Origin: Actinomortierella ambigua
Taxonomy: Eukaryota; Mortierellomycota; Mortierellomycetes; Mortierellales; Mortierellaceae
Length of the DNA: 56,411 bases
Reading direction: 5' to 3'
Assembly (NCBI GenBank): GCA_016098155.1
Contig: JAAAJB010000186.1
Location: 1 to 56,411, forward strand
Shown: positions 30,498-41,019 of the stretch, one piece after another
Position numbering within the stretch: the stretch's first letter is position 1
Layout of the letters: each line of letters begins with the position of its first letter
Notes under the pieces: generated by a model
What the model saw: the letters and a program-made list of their open reading frames with translations, nothing else
The model's database searches: none
Told to the model about the DNA's origin: nothing
Program-made: the position numbers and the translations under genes

Positions 30498-32995
30498 ATG
30501 ACCTTCGCTTCAGCAGATGCCGGCTTCAAGATGGCCGTTCCCGAGCTGGAGAACCCCTACTTGGCCGATCCAGTCATGTCCTCGATCCTTGAGCGACTTC
30601 TTCCCGCCGATGTCCTCCGTGAGATTGAACCGTAAGGCCTCTGTCAATTTTTTTTTCACACACACACACACACTCCCACGTGCATGCACTCTATATTGTA
30701 TTACGCTCTTCAGCTAGTCCTTAACGTGTATTCAACCCGTGTGTTGGTTTTCTCTTCGCGGCATTAGGGACTTGATTCAGGTCTCTGACTGGGCTGTCAC
30801 CGGTATGTATCTTGTGTGCCCAATGCTGGCTTTGATCTTGCTTGTTAGATGGGGAGGCCCTTCCTCTGCTGAGAGCTCCCCCATACTCGATTCATTCACA
30901 TGTGACGCAAACAATGCTGGAGACTTTTTGTCCGCCCCGAAAAAAACCACCCCTTTGTTCCGTTCTCCTCTCATGCTTCTCTCAGTCTCAATGTTTCCCC
31001 CGCATTTTTGTTTACTTGGTCTCCCCCGCTTGAATAATTGCCCGACTCTACACATTTTATTTTCTCCACATTTGCCAACTAATCTACCACACACCTTTAC
31101 CTCCTGCAACAGAGGGCCACGAGCTGACGGTGCGCATGGAGATGTACCAGCCTAAGCTCCGTCAATACGATCAATGGTGCAGGTAAACGCTACTCAAATG
31201 TGGAGAAGTATCCTGGTATGAGAGTTTTTGTTCTATTCATGCAAGAAATTAAACGCCCATCTAATTTTTTTTCCCCTATCGGGCAGACGCATCGATGAGC
31301 TTGAGACTCACGAGTCTTGGAAAAAGTCCAAAGAGATTGCAGCCCGCGAGGGTGTTGTTGCCATTGCCTATGAGCGCAAGTACGGTCAATACTCACGCAT
31401 CTACCAGATTGCCAAGCTCATGCTCTGGTCTCCCGGCGCAGGCATGTACGGCTGCCCCATTGCGATGACGGATGGCTGCGCCCGTGTTTTGGAGCTTCTT
31501 GGAAACACGCCCGAGATGAAGGAGGTCTATGACCGCTTGACATCTCGCGACCCCGCCAAGTTTTACACGAGCGGTCAGTGGATGACCGAACGCCCCGGTG
31601 GTTCGGATGTGGGCCGCACGGAGACACAGGCTGTCTGGGACGAGGCCAACAAGTGCTGGCGCATCTCTGGCTTCAAGTGGTTCTCGAGCGCGACGGATGC
31701 CGACGTGACGATGCTCCTGGCCCGAACACACGACCCAGCCAACGGCAACAAGATGAAGGAGGGCTCGCGTGGTCTTTCACTGTACCTGGCCAATGTCCGG
31801 GACCAAGACGGCAAACTGAACGGTGTTCGCATCCACCGTCTCAAGGACAAGGTCGGCACCAAGTCCCTCCCTACGGCCGAGTTGGAGCTGGACAACATGA
31901 TTGGACAACAGGTCGGCGCCACGCACAAGGGGGTCAAGAACATTTCGGCGATTCTGAACATCACGCGAATCCACTGCGGTCTGACCAGTTCGTCGGCGAT
32001 GCAGCGCATGATGCTGTCGGTCAAGGAATACGCGCGCAAGCGCGAGGTGTTTGGTGCGCTGCTCAAGGACCAGCCTTTGCATCTGGCGACGTTGGCCAAC
32101 ATGGAGATGCAGTACCGGGCGACCATGCAGCTGACGTTTTACTGCGTGGCCATGCTGGGCCGTATCGAGTCGCTCGACAACTCGATCAAGCAGGTCCAGG
32201 AGCACGACCTGCCTTTGCTCCGCCTTCTCACGCCTATCCTCAAGATGTGGTCGGCCAAGAACGCGTTTGCAATGTCGCAGGAGACCATGGAGGCCTTTGG
32301 TGGCCAGGGCTACATGGAGGAGAACCAGATCGGTCGCATGATGCGCGATGTCCTCGTCAACACCATCTGGGAGGGCACCACCAACGTCCTCTCGCTCGAT
32401 GTCTTGCGTGTCATGGCCGAGACTGGTGGTTTGGCCTTGCAGCAGTTTTCTGATGTACGTGGCTCAAGCATTTTAAATTTTTAGACCAGACACACACAAA
32501 CCACACGCATTAACATCTCTCTCTCTCTCTCTCATATAGGAGGTGCGCAACATCTGCTCTCCGTTCCGCTTCCATCCTGAGCTGGCAACGTCGTGCAAGA
32601 ACCTGGAAGAGTGCCTGGTCTTGGTGGCGACGCGCTTCACGGCGTACGCGACGCCTGATGGTCGAGCGACGCTCGAGGCCTCGGCGCGGGGTCTGTCGAT
32701 GGCGATGGCCGATATCTTTGCGGGTGCACTGCTGTGCGAGCACTCGTTCTGGTCCGAGAAGAAGGCGCAGGCGAACCCTGGTCTGGCCGTGGTGGAGCAG
32801 GCGGCCAAGACGGACCGTGTGATTGCTCAACGCTGGTGCGAGAACCTGCAGCGCAAGGTCGACCATCAGATCCACAGCCTGGGTGAAGGGTCCCGTTATG
32901 AGGAGGACAAGGCGATGCTCTTTGGCTTGGCGGATCTCCGTCGCCAGGCGCACCCTTTCGTCGCCTCTCCTGTTGTGCGCGAGGCGAAGCTCTAG
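30498..32995 (+). CDS. AidB-type acyl-CoA dehydrogenase
   Basis: FAD-dependent acyl-CoA dehydrogenase family protein of 620 aa. Exons are 30498-30631, 30768-30802, 31113-31182, 31287-32454 and 32540-32995, all phase-consistent, including a 35-nt second exon. It is closest in layout to the bacterial AidB subgroup. Landmarks are MTERPGGSDVGRTET (flavin/substrate loop), FKWFSSATDADVTMLLART, RIHRLKDKVGTKSLPTAEL and EAFGGQGYMEENQIGRMMRD. In IWEGTTNVLSLDVLR, Glu about 442 occupies the position of the catalytic base of medium-chain dehydrogenase. The ~150-residue C-terminal helical extension is also AidB-like. There is no obvious targeting peptide, nor a C-terminal peroxisomal SKL (it ends EAKL). 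The substrate is unknown. Confidence 0.9.
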
Positions 32996-33312
32996 GTTGG
33001 GGGAAAAGAAAAGAAAAGAAAAGAATAGGTGTTGTCTCGCAACTATCGTTCCTAAAATGAAAAAAATATAGCCTAGTTTTCCTTGGGTCAACGCTCACAC
33101 ATTGGACTGAAACGGCACTTTTTTTTTTTTGTTTTGGTTTTAATGAGAGTCGATGTAATCTCTAGTTGCGACGTGCAGGTGGTGGTGGAGGAGGAAGCAG
33201 TGGGGGTATATCTATTCAGCACGGCACAGAGAGAAGGAGTTGAGAGTAGACAGAGGTTAAGACTATTTTTTTTTTTTTTCCAAACCACAGTTTTTTTTCG
33301 TCATATCCATTT

Positions 33313-34262
33313 TTAAACAAAATCGAGTCGCCTACCTCCTTCTTGAGCTGCTGGCCGTGCAGGACGATTCCGTCTTGGGTTGGCGGATCCGCCAGCAATA
33401 TGCAAGTTCAAAGTCTGACCCTCCTTGAGGGAAAAGTCCATGGTGGGCGCTTGAGGACCGGATTTTCGTTGCTCCTCCGCCTTCTTTTCTGCTGCCAAGT
33501 GCCGGAAGTGATCCTGGAGTGTAACGTTGAAGTCAAAGGCGTGACTCCGGTCCAGGAAGCCAACCCCGATGAATGCATGACGACCTATTTTTGGTGAGCA
33601 ATAGTGGGAATACAGTAGTCCGAGGCGGCAAAAGAAGAAGACAATGGCGTGTGAGGAAAACAAGGGGGAAGGGTGCCGAGATCTTAAACCGCAAAGATAA
33701 ACATGTCACACGTAGCCGATGATGTACTCTAGAGCCTTCTGAACGTTCCAATTGCATGTGTGATGTTTTTTTTTTTTTTGTGGGTGTGTACCTTGGTCCT
33801 CAATCTTGAGCACAAAGTAACGACTCGAGTCCGTGACAGGTTCTACACAACCACGGTTCTCCTCATATGGACAAGCGGCAAACAGTTCTCCAGTCTGACC
33901 ATCCTCAAGGTGAACTGCTACATTGGGGCCCTTGGCAACCACACGAAGTCGGCCTCTCCACATCGGGTTCTCGACATTCCAATCTTGAGCGCGGTGGCCG
34001 CGGCTTGACGACAGTGGTGGGATCTTGTAGCCTGTGGAGAGGAAGATGTAACAGCAACGTCAGCCTTTGTCTCTCTCTCTTGGTGGGTGTCTTTGTTTTC
34101 ACGCTATGGATCAATAGATCCACCGACTCGGGGGGGGGGCGTGAGAGTCGGGGGAGGAAGAAGCATAGAGTCCAGAGGTGTAGTAGTAGTAGTGACTTTA
34201 TCGCAAGCCTTACAGTAAACCTCGCGCACCACGAGCAGTACGGATTCGTAGTCGTCGTCCAT
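33313..34262 (-). CDS. NECAP: NECAP-like endocytic adaptor (PHear domain)
   Basis: NECAP proteins bind the AP-2 adaptor and act in clathrin-coated vesicle formation. Exons are 34262-34214, 34031-33792 and 33584-33313, giving 186 aa. The PHear domain spans nearly the whole protein: ESVLLVVREV, YKIPPLSSSRGHRAQDWNVE, PMWRGRLRVVAKGPNVAVHL, LEDGQTGELFAACPY, VTDSSRYFVLKIED, then GRHAFIGVGFLDRSHAFDFN and LQDHFRHL. The C-terminus is short and Arg/Pro-rich and ends shortly after the DFSLKEGQTLNLHI strand. I do not see the WxxF AP-2 binding motifs known from animal NECAPs. The last exon could splice onward at the GTAGGC at about 33333, so the C-terminus is less certain. It is divergent to the PPxY protein gene. 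Confidence 0.88.
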
Positions 34263-35443
34263 GTGGATGGGTTGTTGATGGGCGAGAGAGTTGATGAGCA
34301 ATACGAGGGAGGGGGGGTTGATGTGAGATGATGTGAATTTCAGAGACAAACGTGGCAACCCCAACCGTGTATCTTTCCCCCCTTCTCTCTCTTTCCCCCC
34401 TTGGGCATACGTACTGAAATCCAAAAAAGACTTTTAAACCTAAACTTGGCGAGGCTGTTACTTGTCCGAGAAAAGACATCTTGTCAAAAATGTATTCTCA
34501 GTTGGGGGTGTCGTGTCGTCCCCCCGCTCGCTTTAGACCGATCGCGCCCCCAGCAGCAGAGGAGGACAAGAAGCGTTTTCCTGACCTTCCTGCCCAACCA
34601 TCGGGCTTACACAAGCGCAACCCTATGTGTTGTCAGGCAAGTGGTGGGTGGCCGCAAGCCCTAGAGAAAGGTGGCACCAATGCGGCATTTTTGCAGGCCA
34701 GTAGAAAAATATCTCGCAATTTTTTTTTTTCGAGGGGCCTCAAAAGAAAAAAAAGGCGCGCGCTCTTCTCTGGCACTTGTTTGCGCGCTTTCTCTCCTCC
34801 CCAACCTGTGGCAATGGTGCAGTATGGTGCAGTACAGTAGACACACTTTCCCCCCTGTCTGTTTGCATCTATCAATGGCCACCTCTTTCACCCACCAGGT
34901 TAGGGGACACCACCGGCACGAATGAGGTCATGTGTGTTTGGGATGTTTCGCGGTAGCCTAAAGCAATAGGGGAGGAGGGGGCTGGTGAGCATATAGGCAC
35001 AAAAGGAAAAAAGAACGGACATGAGGGTGCTGTCGAACAAAGAAACTTTACCGAGGCGTACAGAATCAGGCGAGCATTGCTTTGCTTGCCAGGTGCACTG
35101 ACCCCGCAGAGTACAGTCGTAGCCCAACTCACTGAGGCATTTTCCTTCTCCCCTTCCCCCCATCTCCCCCCTTTTCTTGCCACTTGTCTATCCCTATAAG
35201 AAGGGAGGCCCAATGTCGATCTCCTCCATTCTCTTTAGTCTTCTTCTTTGCACACTTTCTCATCCTCCTCCCCAGAACCCACATCTTCTTGCTTGCGCAA
35301 GCTATCAATCACCTCTGCACTCTACGAAACATATTGTAGTATATCACTCCTCTTCCTTGTTTCTTCTTCTTCTCCTTCTTCTTCACACCTTTACATTTCC
35401 TTCTCTCTCTCTCGCTCTCACTCCTCTATCCAAAAAAAACATC
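34263..35443. other. Divergent promoter region
   Basis: Serves NECAP (-) and the PPxY protein (+). There is a short direct repeat TGGTGCAGTA twice at about 34815-34835, and a CT-rich leader at 35330-35430. Short ORFs at 34401-34925 have no recognisable content. No gene seen. Confidence 0.5.
35195..35200 (+). promoter_or_regulatory. TATA-like element
   Basis: TATAAG within CCCTATAAGAAGG, 244 nt upstream of the start codon at 35444, just before a CT-rich leader. Plausible but unproven core promoter. Confidence 0.3.
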
Positions 35444-35830
35444 ATGGTCTCCACTGCTGCATGGCTAGTACCGTGCCTTATCATCGTTATCGGAGCGGCT
35501 ATAGCTGGCTTCTATCTTATCAGGCGCGCACAGAGCTTTGACATCCTGTCCAATTTCCGGAATCGAAACCCGTTTGCTCGTACAATGAGCTTCCGTCCCA
35601 AGCCTACAGACTCTTTACCATCGAATGCGCCACCAACGGCCTACGTTCCTCCGCCGTACTCGGTCGTCGTCGAGAAGCCTCCACCACCCTTTGAGGCAGC
35701 ACCTGGAGCTGGAGCTCAGGCTGAAGGAGGAGCATTACCTGCCACCACCACCACCTCTACCACCTCTACCACACCCGGCACTGGTGGCCAACCTTCGCCG
35801 GCAATACAACGCATCCTGAACATGAAGTAG
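35444..35830 (+). CDS. Small single-pass membrane protein with PPxY motif
   Basis: An intronless 128-aa gene. Residues 6-25 form one transmembrane helix (WLVPCLIIVIGAAIAGFYLI) followed at once by RR, so the short N-terminus is probably outside or lumenal and the tail cytosolic. The tail has a Ser/Pro-rich stretch, the motif VPPPYSVV (a PPxY ligand for WW domains such as those of Rsp5/Nedd4 ubiquitin ligases) and a PPPPF run, then a Thr-rich linker and a short terminal helix (AIQRILNMK). The ATG lies in CATCATGG after a CT-rich leader. I do not recognise the family. A role as membrane adaptor for a ubiquitin ligase is inference from the motif. Confidence 0.65.
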   Translation: MVSTAAWLVPCLIIVIGAAIAGFYLIRRAQSFDILSNFRNRNPFARTMSFRPKPTDSLPSNAPPTAYVPPPYSVVVEKPPPPFEAAPGAGAQAEGGALPATTTTSTTSTTPGTGGQPSPAIQRILNMK

Positions 35831-37846
35831 TTGGTAGTAGACTCTTTTATCACTTTCTGGCCCCAATGTTCAGAAACACGTCCTCTCCTCGCCCTCGCTC
35901 CTTCCCTTCCTCTTCACTTCTCCCTAATTGTATACCTTTCTTGTCAAATATAGTCCCTTTTCTTTTTTTTGTTGGTTGTTATTATTGTCAAACCTTGTTG
36001 AATATGTGATGTGTTGGTTTGTTGTTATGTACGCTTTCTATAGTTTCTTTCATGAGGTCACGCGAGTCCTGCCAGATGAGCATCGGGTTTGGCTATATAC
36101 CATGTGCCATACTTGTGAAACTTGCCGTAGCCACTCGTTTTTGGAAGTTTGGGCCGCGATTGAGTGCAGCCCTGAATCAGCCATTTTTTTTATTAGGTTT
36201 TCTGTTTCTCTTTGGAGGTACTGTCTGGACAAGGTGCTGTGGCGAGGGGGGGGGGGAAAGGGACTTGTCTGTGCAGCGGTTCAGGGGTGCACTGTCTTCG
36301 ATTTGTGTCTATCCCAGATGGGCGTTCCTGCATTGGACTTTTTCATCTTGTTTGTTTTTTTTCCTTTGTGAACGCATCGGGGGAGGAGAAAGGGGAGGTT
36401 GTCGGTTGGTGTTTTGTACTTTTGGGCAAAGCAAAAAAGACAACAGTCGGGTCAGATGATTGACTGAAGGTGCGATATACAGCACTAGCCACTCTTTTTT
36501 CAACGGCAATATGAATGGGACTGGAAAGGATTTAGTGGTGCCGAGCCAAAGTACTTCAATGGCTGGTTGTCAGTATCTATGACCTGGAAATGGTGGTGGC
36601 TCGCCTCCAGTGACAACATTTCGCAAGCAAGCGCCTTGGCTGATCTCCTACGTACAGTAGATGCAGAAGGTCCTTGTTTCAAGAAGCAACAAGTGGGATG
36701 CAATCAGGGGGGGGGGCACGGAAGGCTGAATTCCAGCGCATTGGAGACAGTTGGCTGCCGGTGGTCGGCGGAGCGATTGGAACCCAAGTGAGATTGAGGA
36801 CAACAAGGTGACCATCGGGGTCGGACTCGCCACACTCTCAAGCATAAGCGGATTGTGCGTCGCTGGATGGCACTTTTTCAGTCATACTTTGTTCGGTTGG
36901 CTCGCTCACTGGGGCTACATTGTTGTCGGGGTGAGCGAGTGCTACAGCTTCAAAGAAGTGTCCCCAGCTGCAAACTCTTTGTTGCCCGGCCCGAGGGCTT
37001 CTGTCGCTTGTATTGTGACACCTGTCAAGAGGTACATGCATCGCGATGTGATGGCAGGACACAATCTTTGCAACGTGATGCGTGGCCACTTGGAGAAGGG
37101 AAGAGTGCCCAGACTATCTCCAGCCTTGTGGAAGACGATGGCCACTTGCTATGTAAGTGAGGCTACAAGAGGGATCGCGATGAGGATGGCGCAGAGGACG
37201 ACGGAGGCAAGCGACAAGCATAAACCATGGCAGCAGCAGAGGAGGATAGGAGGAAAAGCAAGCAAGAAAAAGACAGCGTGTGTGAAGAAGGGAGGTTGTA
37301 GCCAGTGAGTGCCATGGTTTTGTGTGCATGCATGCAAAGCACACTTTTGGTCACGGGACTCAATGAGGCCTCAGAGACGCCACTTTGTCGAGTCATTTTG
37401 AGAAATGGGGCACTTGAGAGATGAATATCTCCCTCTCGTCTATCCCACACACATTCAGTCTCTCTCTCTTTCTCTCTGCCTTTTCCTTTCTTCCCCTCAT
37501 TCTTTCTTTTCTGTTCTTTTCCTTCACATAGTTGCACATCCACACACACACACATCTCAACTGCACACACTCTTCTTTCTCCCCTTCTTTCCTGGACATT
37601 GTGACAGTCCGTTATTTCTGTTGCCAACCTAGATTATCACGACGGACCTTTTTTTTTGGCGGCACTTTTTTTTTTTTTTTTTTCTTTTTTTTTTTTAGTC
37701 CGAGTCTCCTTCCCCCCTTTGTCCCACACACAACACCTTTGCAACACCCTTGTCCACCTCTCTCTCTCTCTCTCTCTTTCTATCCCTCTCTCTCTTTCCA
37801 CCAAGCCAAAAAGGAGTGCCGCATCCCCCTCCTCCTCCCACCCCCC
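35831..37846. other. Region between PPxY gene and CASTOR-like gene
   Basis: 35831-36500 is the 3' flank, with G9-10 and T homopolymers. 36501-37153 holds exon-like open frames listed separately. 37380-37846 is the T- and CT-rich promoter/leader of the CASTOR-like gene, with T-runs at 37648-37696. Confidence 0.5.
36501..37153 (+). other. Exon-like open frames, gene or mobile-element remnant
   Basis: A plus-strand frame from about 36508 to 36788 reads with protein-like composition (QYEWDWKGFSGAEPKYFNGW, ASALADLLRTVDAEG). After a gap a second frame runs 36800-37153 (KHKRIVRRWMALFQSYFVRL) through a Cys/His cluster (CKLFVARPEGFCRLYCDTCQ, then EVHASRC) and ends at a canonical donor GTAAGTGAG. No start, acceptor or downstream exon could be fixed. 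Minus-strand frames here are also open, so even the strand is uncertain. Confidence 0.3.
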
Positions 37847-40789
37847 ATGGGTATCCAGCTCCTGGAAGACAGACTCTGTCTCCTCCACTTCCCCCGAGAT
37901 CAGCTGCAGCGATGTAGTCACCCAATTTTGAAACAGATCTTGTTTCGACGATACTCAAGGTACACCCCACCTCCACCACACACAGCCAAGGGTTCTCAAA
38001 GTATATTACCCGCAAAAAAGAACCCGAGCGCAGCTACCCTTACCCCACACTACACCAGAAGAAGACATTCCGCCATGCACAAGCTGAAGGAATGAATGAA
38101 TGAATGGGAAATAGTTTGGAGGGTTGCTGCTCTCCAAGGAGAACCCTGACTCAATATTCCTTCCCTTTTTACGCTGAATAATCTGCAGTAGCACAGATCT
38201 TGCCAGCACAGAACCCATCTTCTCGTACATTGACAATGCGCTCGAGATCTCCATTTTCGGCGAGTACAACCGTATCCGAAACGACTTTCCTCCAGACCTG
38301 TGTCCGGGGCTGGAGATTTCCGACCATGTCTACCGTGCCCTTCAGGTCGACAATGGTAAAGAAGAATCCAGGCTTGAATGTGGTGGAGTACGCTGAACCA
38401 GTAAGAAAGCAGAAAGCGCCAAGGGGGTCTTTCTTTTTTTTTGTGTGATGTTAACCGTTTTTTTTTCCTTTATATAAATATATATGCATACATGCATTAT
38501 GTCTACTCCTTTGATTCGTAGATGACATGTTCGATTCGTCCAAAATCTGTACCATTGTCGAACCCTTGGCCAAAGCCGGAGGTAAGGAGAAGGCGTGAGA
38601 ATCAACACCAGCCAAGACAGTGGAAAAAAGAAAAGCCATTCCCCTCTACTCTATCTCAGTTCAGCACGTCCTCCCCCCATCTTTCTCCCCCCCCCCTTTT
38701 TTTTTCCACGAGGGGGAGGAATGGACGCAGGGTGTTGTGCAAAATATTTATGATTTTGGGTTTCTGACGAGTCATTGTTGCTTCGCGCGTCGCCGGATCT
38801 CTTACATTTCTTATGCTCACAGCAAAGGAGGAAGAATATCCATGTGTTATTGTTGCTGCTTTGCAGACGGGAGGGGAGGGGAAGAGGGAGATGGGGAGCC
38901 TCGTTTTCTTTTTTATCCGCCCAAAGAGTTCTTCCTGTCTGTAAGCAGACATGTGTTTCGAGTTTTTGTCTGAGATTTTGGTAGGGCGAGCAAGATAATC
39001 ACCCCCCTTGGGATTCTCGGGTATTGAACTTTGAAAGAACTAACAGCGTTTTTTTTGTTTTCTATCTTGACTACTACACATAGTCTCAATCTTTTATAAC
39101 AGTACATACCAGACGGATTTGCTCTTTGTATGTTCCGATAAGTTTCTTATTGGGGGGGGGGTTTTCAAAGGCAACTTGGCTTTGGGAGACTGTTCGATTC
39201 TCACCAAACATTTCATCGCTTTTTTTGAAAACGATTAAAAATAACAGGTGCCTGAAGAAAAGTTGCCAGTAGTCTTCAAGGCTCTTCAGCAACGCGGGAT
39301 CCAGATCTCGCAGCCAGATGAGGACTTTGAGCGGGTACAGGACCGGTCGTACCATGGCCTCGCCATCCATGCTCCGGACAACCAGGTTGCACTCACGCCA
39401 CCCGATACCCCTGTCACAGACGATCAGCATCTCTCCGAGAGCGACAAGGATGACGACCGATCTATATCCTCTACATTCGACGACAGTCAACATCAAGAGG
39501 AGAAAGAACACGAGCAACAAGGAAGAGGCTATGAACAACATCAACGGGCTGGTGATGATGACAAAGACACTCAGACGTTGTCGTTCAGTGATAGTCAGAG
39601 TTCTCAAAGCACGGTTCCATGGATGTCCATGTCGTCCCTGGAGCAGAGCCTGCAACAAGAGATGGCATGCAGAAGCGTGGCAGAGTCGCTACGGTTCGAG
39701 CGACAGTCGGTTGTTGTCGACCAGCACCAGCAGCAGCAGCAGCAGGGCAAGGACTCTTCAGTGTCTGTACAAAGTGTCTCGACAAACTCTGTCCTTCCAT
39801 CCCCCACCACTTCACTTTCTTCAATGGAGGAGAGTGGCGAGTTCGATCCAGCCTGTTCTTCAGACTGTGCTGGCAACGGGTCCTCGTCCACTCCATACGG
39901 AGGAGGCAACTACAATGACCACCACCACCATCTGCTCCACCGCCAGCGCCACCCAACTTTGTCCACCACACCCTCCCACCCACACGCCCAATCGCTCAAG
40001 CCGCTCCAAACCGCTCGCGATGCCACCGAGGATGCATTCTTGTCTCGAGACCACAAGACGCGATTTTCTTCATCGTCGTCCTCCCCTTCTTCTTCTTCTT
40101 CATTCTCCAGCCCGACCAACGGCATCGCCGCTACCACCACCACATCCACAGGAACAGCGTCGCCGACGACGACGACGGCGTTTGAGCTGCGGCACCAAGC
40201 GATTCGAACACTGCCCGAGAACCTGTTGCGGTGTGTGGGACTGAACACGGAGCTGGAGATGGGTCCTCCGCGGTGGATGCTCAAGGTGATCAAGATCCTG
40301 TTCTACGAAGACTGTGTCCAGGTCCCTGTTCAACGCGAGCGGGGGCGTATGCGTGGACGAACGTTCAGTGACAGTGACAGTGACAATGACGACAATGACG
40401 ACGACGACGACGACAATGATGATGAAGAAGCATCGTCCACGACAACGACGACAACGATACCCCGGTTCTTCTCGTTCACGGCAACGGCGGATTCGGTATC
40501 GATGATCACGGATGTAGAGATTCTAGAGGCCGAGTTTGAGGAGCACGAGCTGTTCATGTCGCTGGACGACCAGTGTCCACTGCGGCTGATCCGCCTGGAC
40601 CTGCACCGGTTCGGCCTGGACAAGGTCGGCATTGTCCAGTCCGTGGCCCGGCCGTTGACGGAGGCCGGCATCGAGCTGCTGTACCTGTCCACGTTCACCA
40701 CCGCCAATATCCTTGTCCTGCAACATCGTCTCGACGATGCCGAGCGTATCTTGAGCGGGACCCCGACCCCGACCGGGTATGTTGCTTGA
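37847..40789 (+). CDS. CASTOR-like ACT-domain protein with large disordered insert
   Basis: Animal CASTOR1/2 are arginine sensors that hold GATOR2, and so mTORC1, in check. Five exons (37847-37959, 38189-38355, 38522-38581, 39084-39127, 39248-40789) keep phase and give 641 aa against about 330 in animals. Residues 1-150 follow the CASTOR N-terminal half: MGIQLLEDRLCLLHF, HPILKQILFRRYS, IFSYIDNALEISIFGEYN, ICTIVEPLAKAG and VSIFYNSTYQTDLLFVPEEK. Residues about 440-641 follow the C-terminal half: RWMLKVIKILFYED, FFSFTATADSVSMITD, LDKVGIVQSVARPLTEAGIE and LLYLSTFTTANILV. Between them lies a Ser/Gln/His-rich and acidic insert. An Asp that I recall as an arginine contact in CASTOR1 (in STFNFDHALV) is Ala here, so ligand specificity may differ. 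Family assignment is from my own alignment by eye. Confidence 0.75.
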
Positions 40790-41019
40790 AAAGAGAAAAG
40801 GAAAAAAAAAATGAGCAGGAGATGAAAGAGCATCACACACACAGACACACACACACACACAAAGACATCATCAGTTTGTACCAATAGCTCATATGCATCC
40901 ATAACAAATGTAGTAATAATATGAAATTAGCAAAAACGAAAGAGCGTGGTCGGAGGAATAGTGAGTTGTTTTTTTTTCTTGTTCTTACAAGGGGGAGGGT
41001 GGGAGGGGAAAAAAAAAAT
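40790..41019. other. Short convergent spacer
   Basis: A 230-bp gap between the stops of the CASTOR-like gene (+) and the FAR1 gene (-). It contains a CA run at about 40834-40862 and a T9 run. 3'UTRs of the two genes probably overlap. Confidence 0.6.

Noticed and set aside
31578..32453. Plus-strand ORF of 291 codons in a second frame of the acyl-CoA dehydrogenase
   Set aside because: Out-of-frame shadow of exon 4. The other frame holds all family motifs.
39086..39658. Minus-strand ORF of 190 codons across exons 4 and 5 of the CASTOR-like gene
   Set aside because: It has no domain and overlaps exons that match a known fold on the plus strand.
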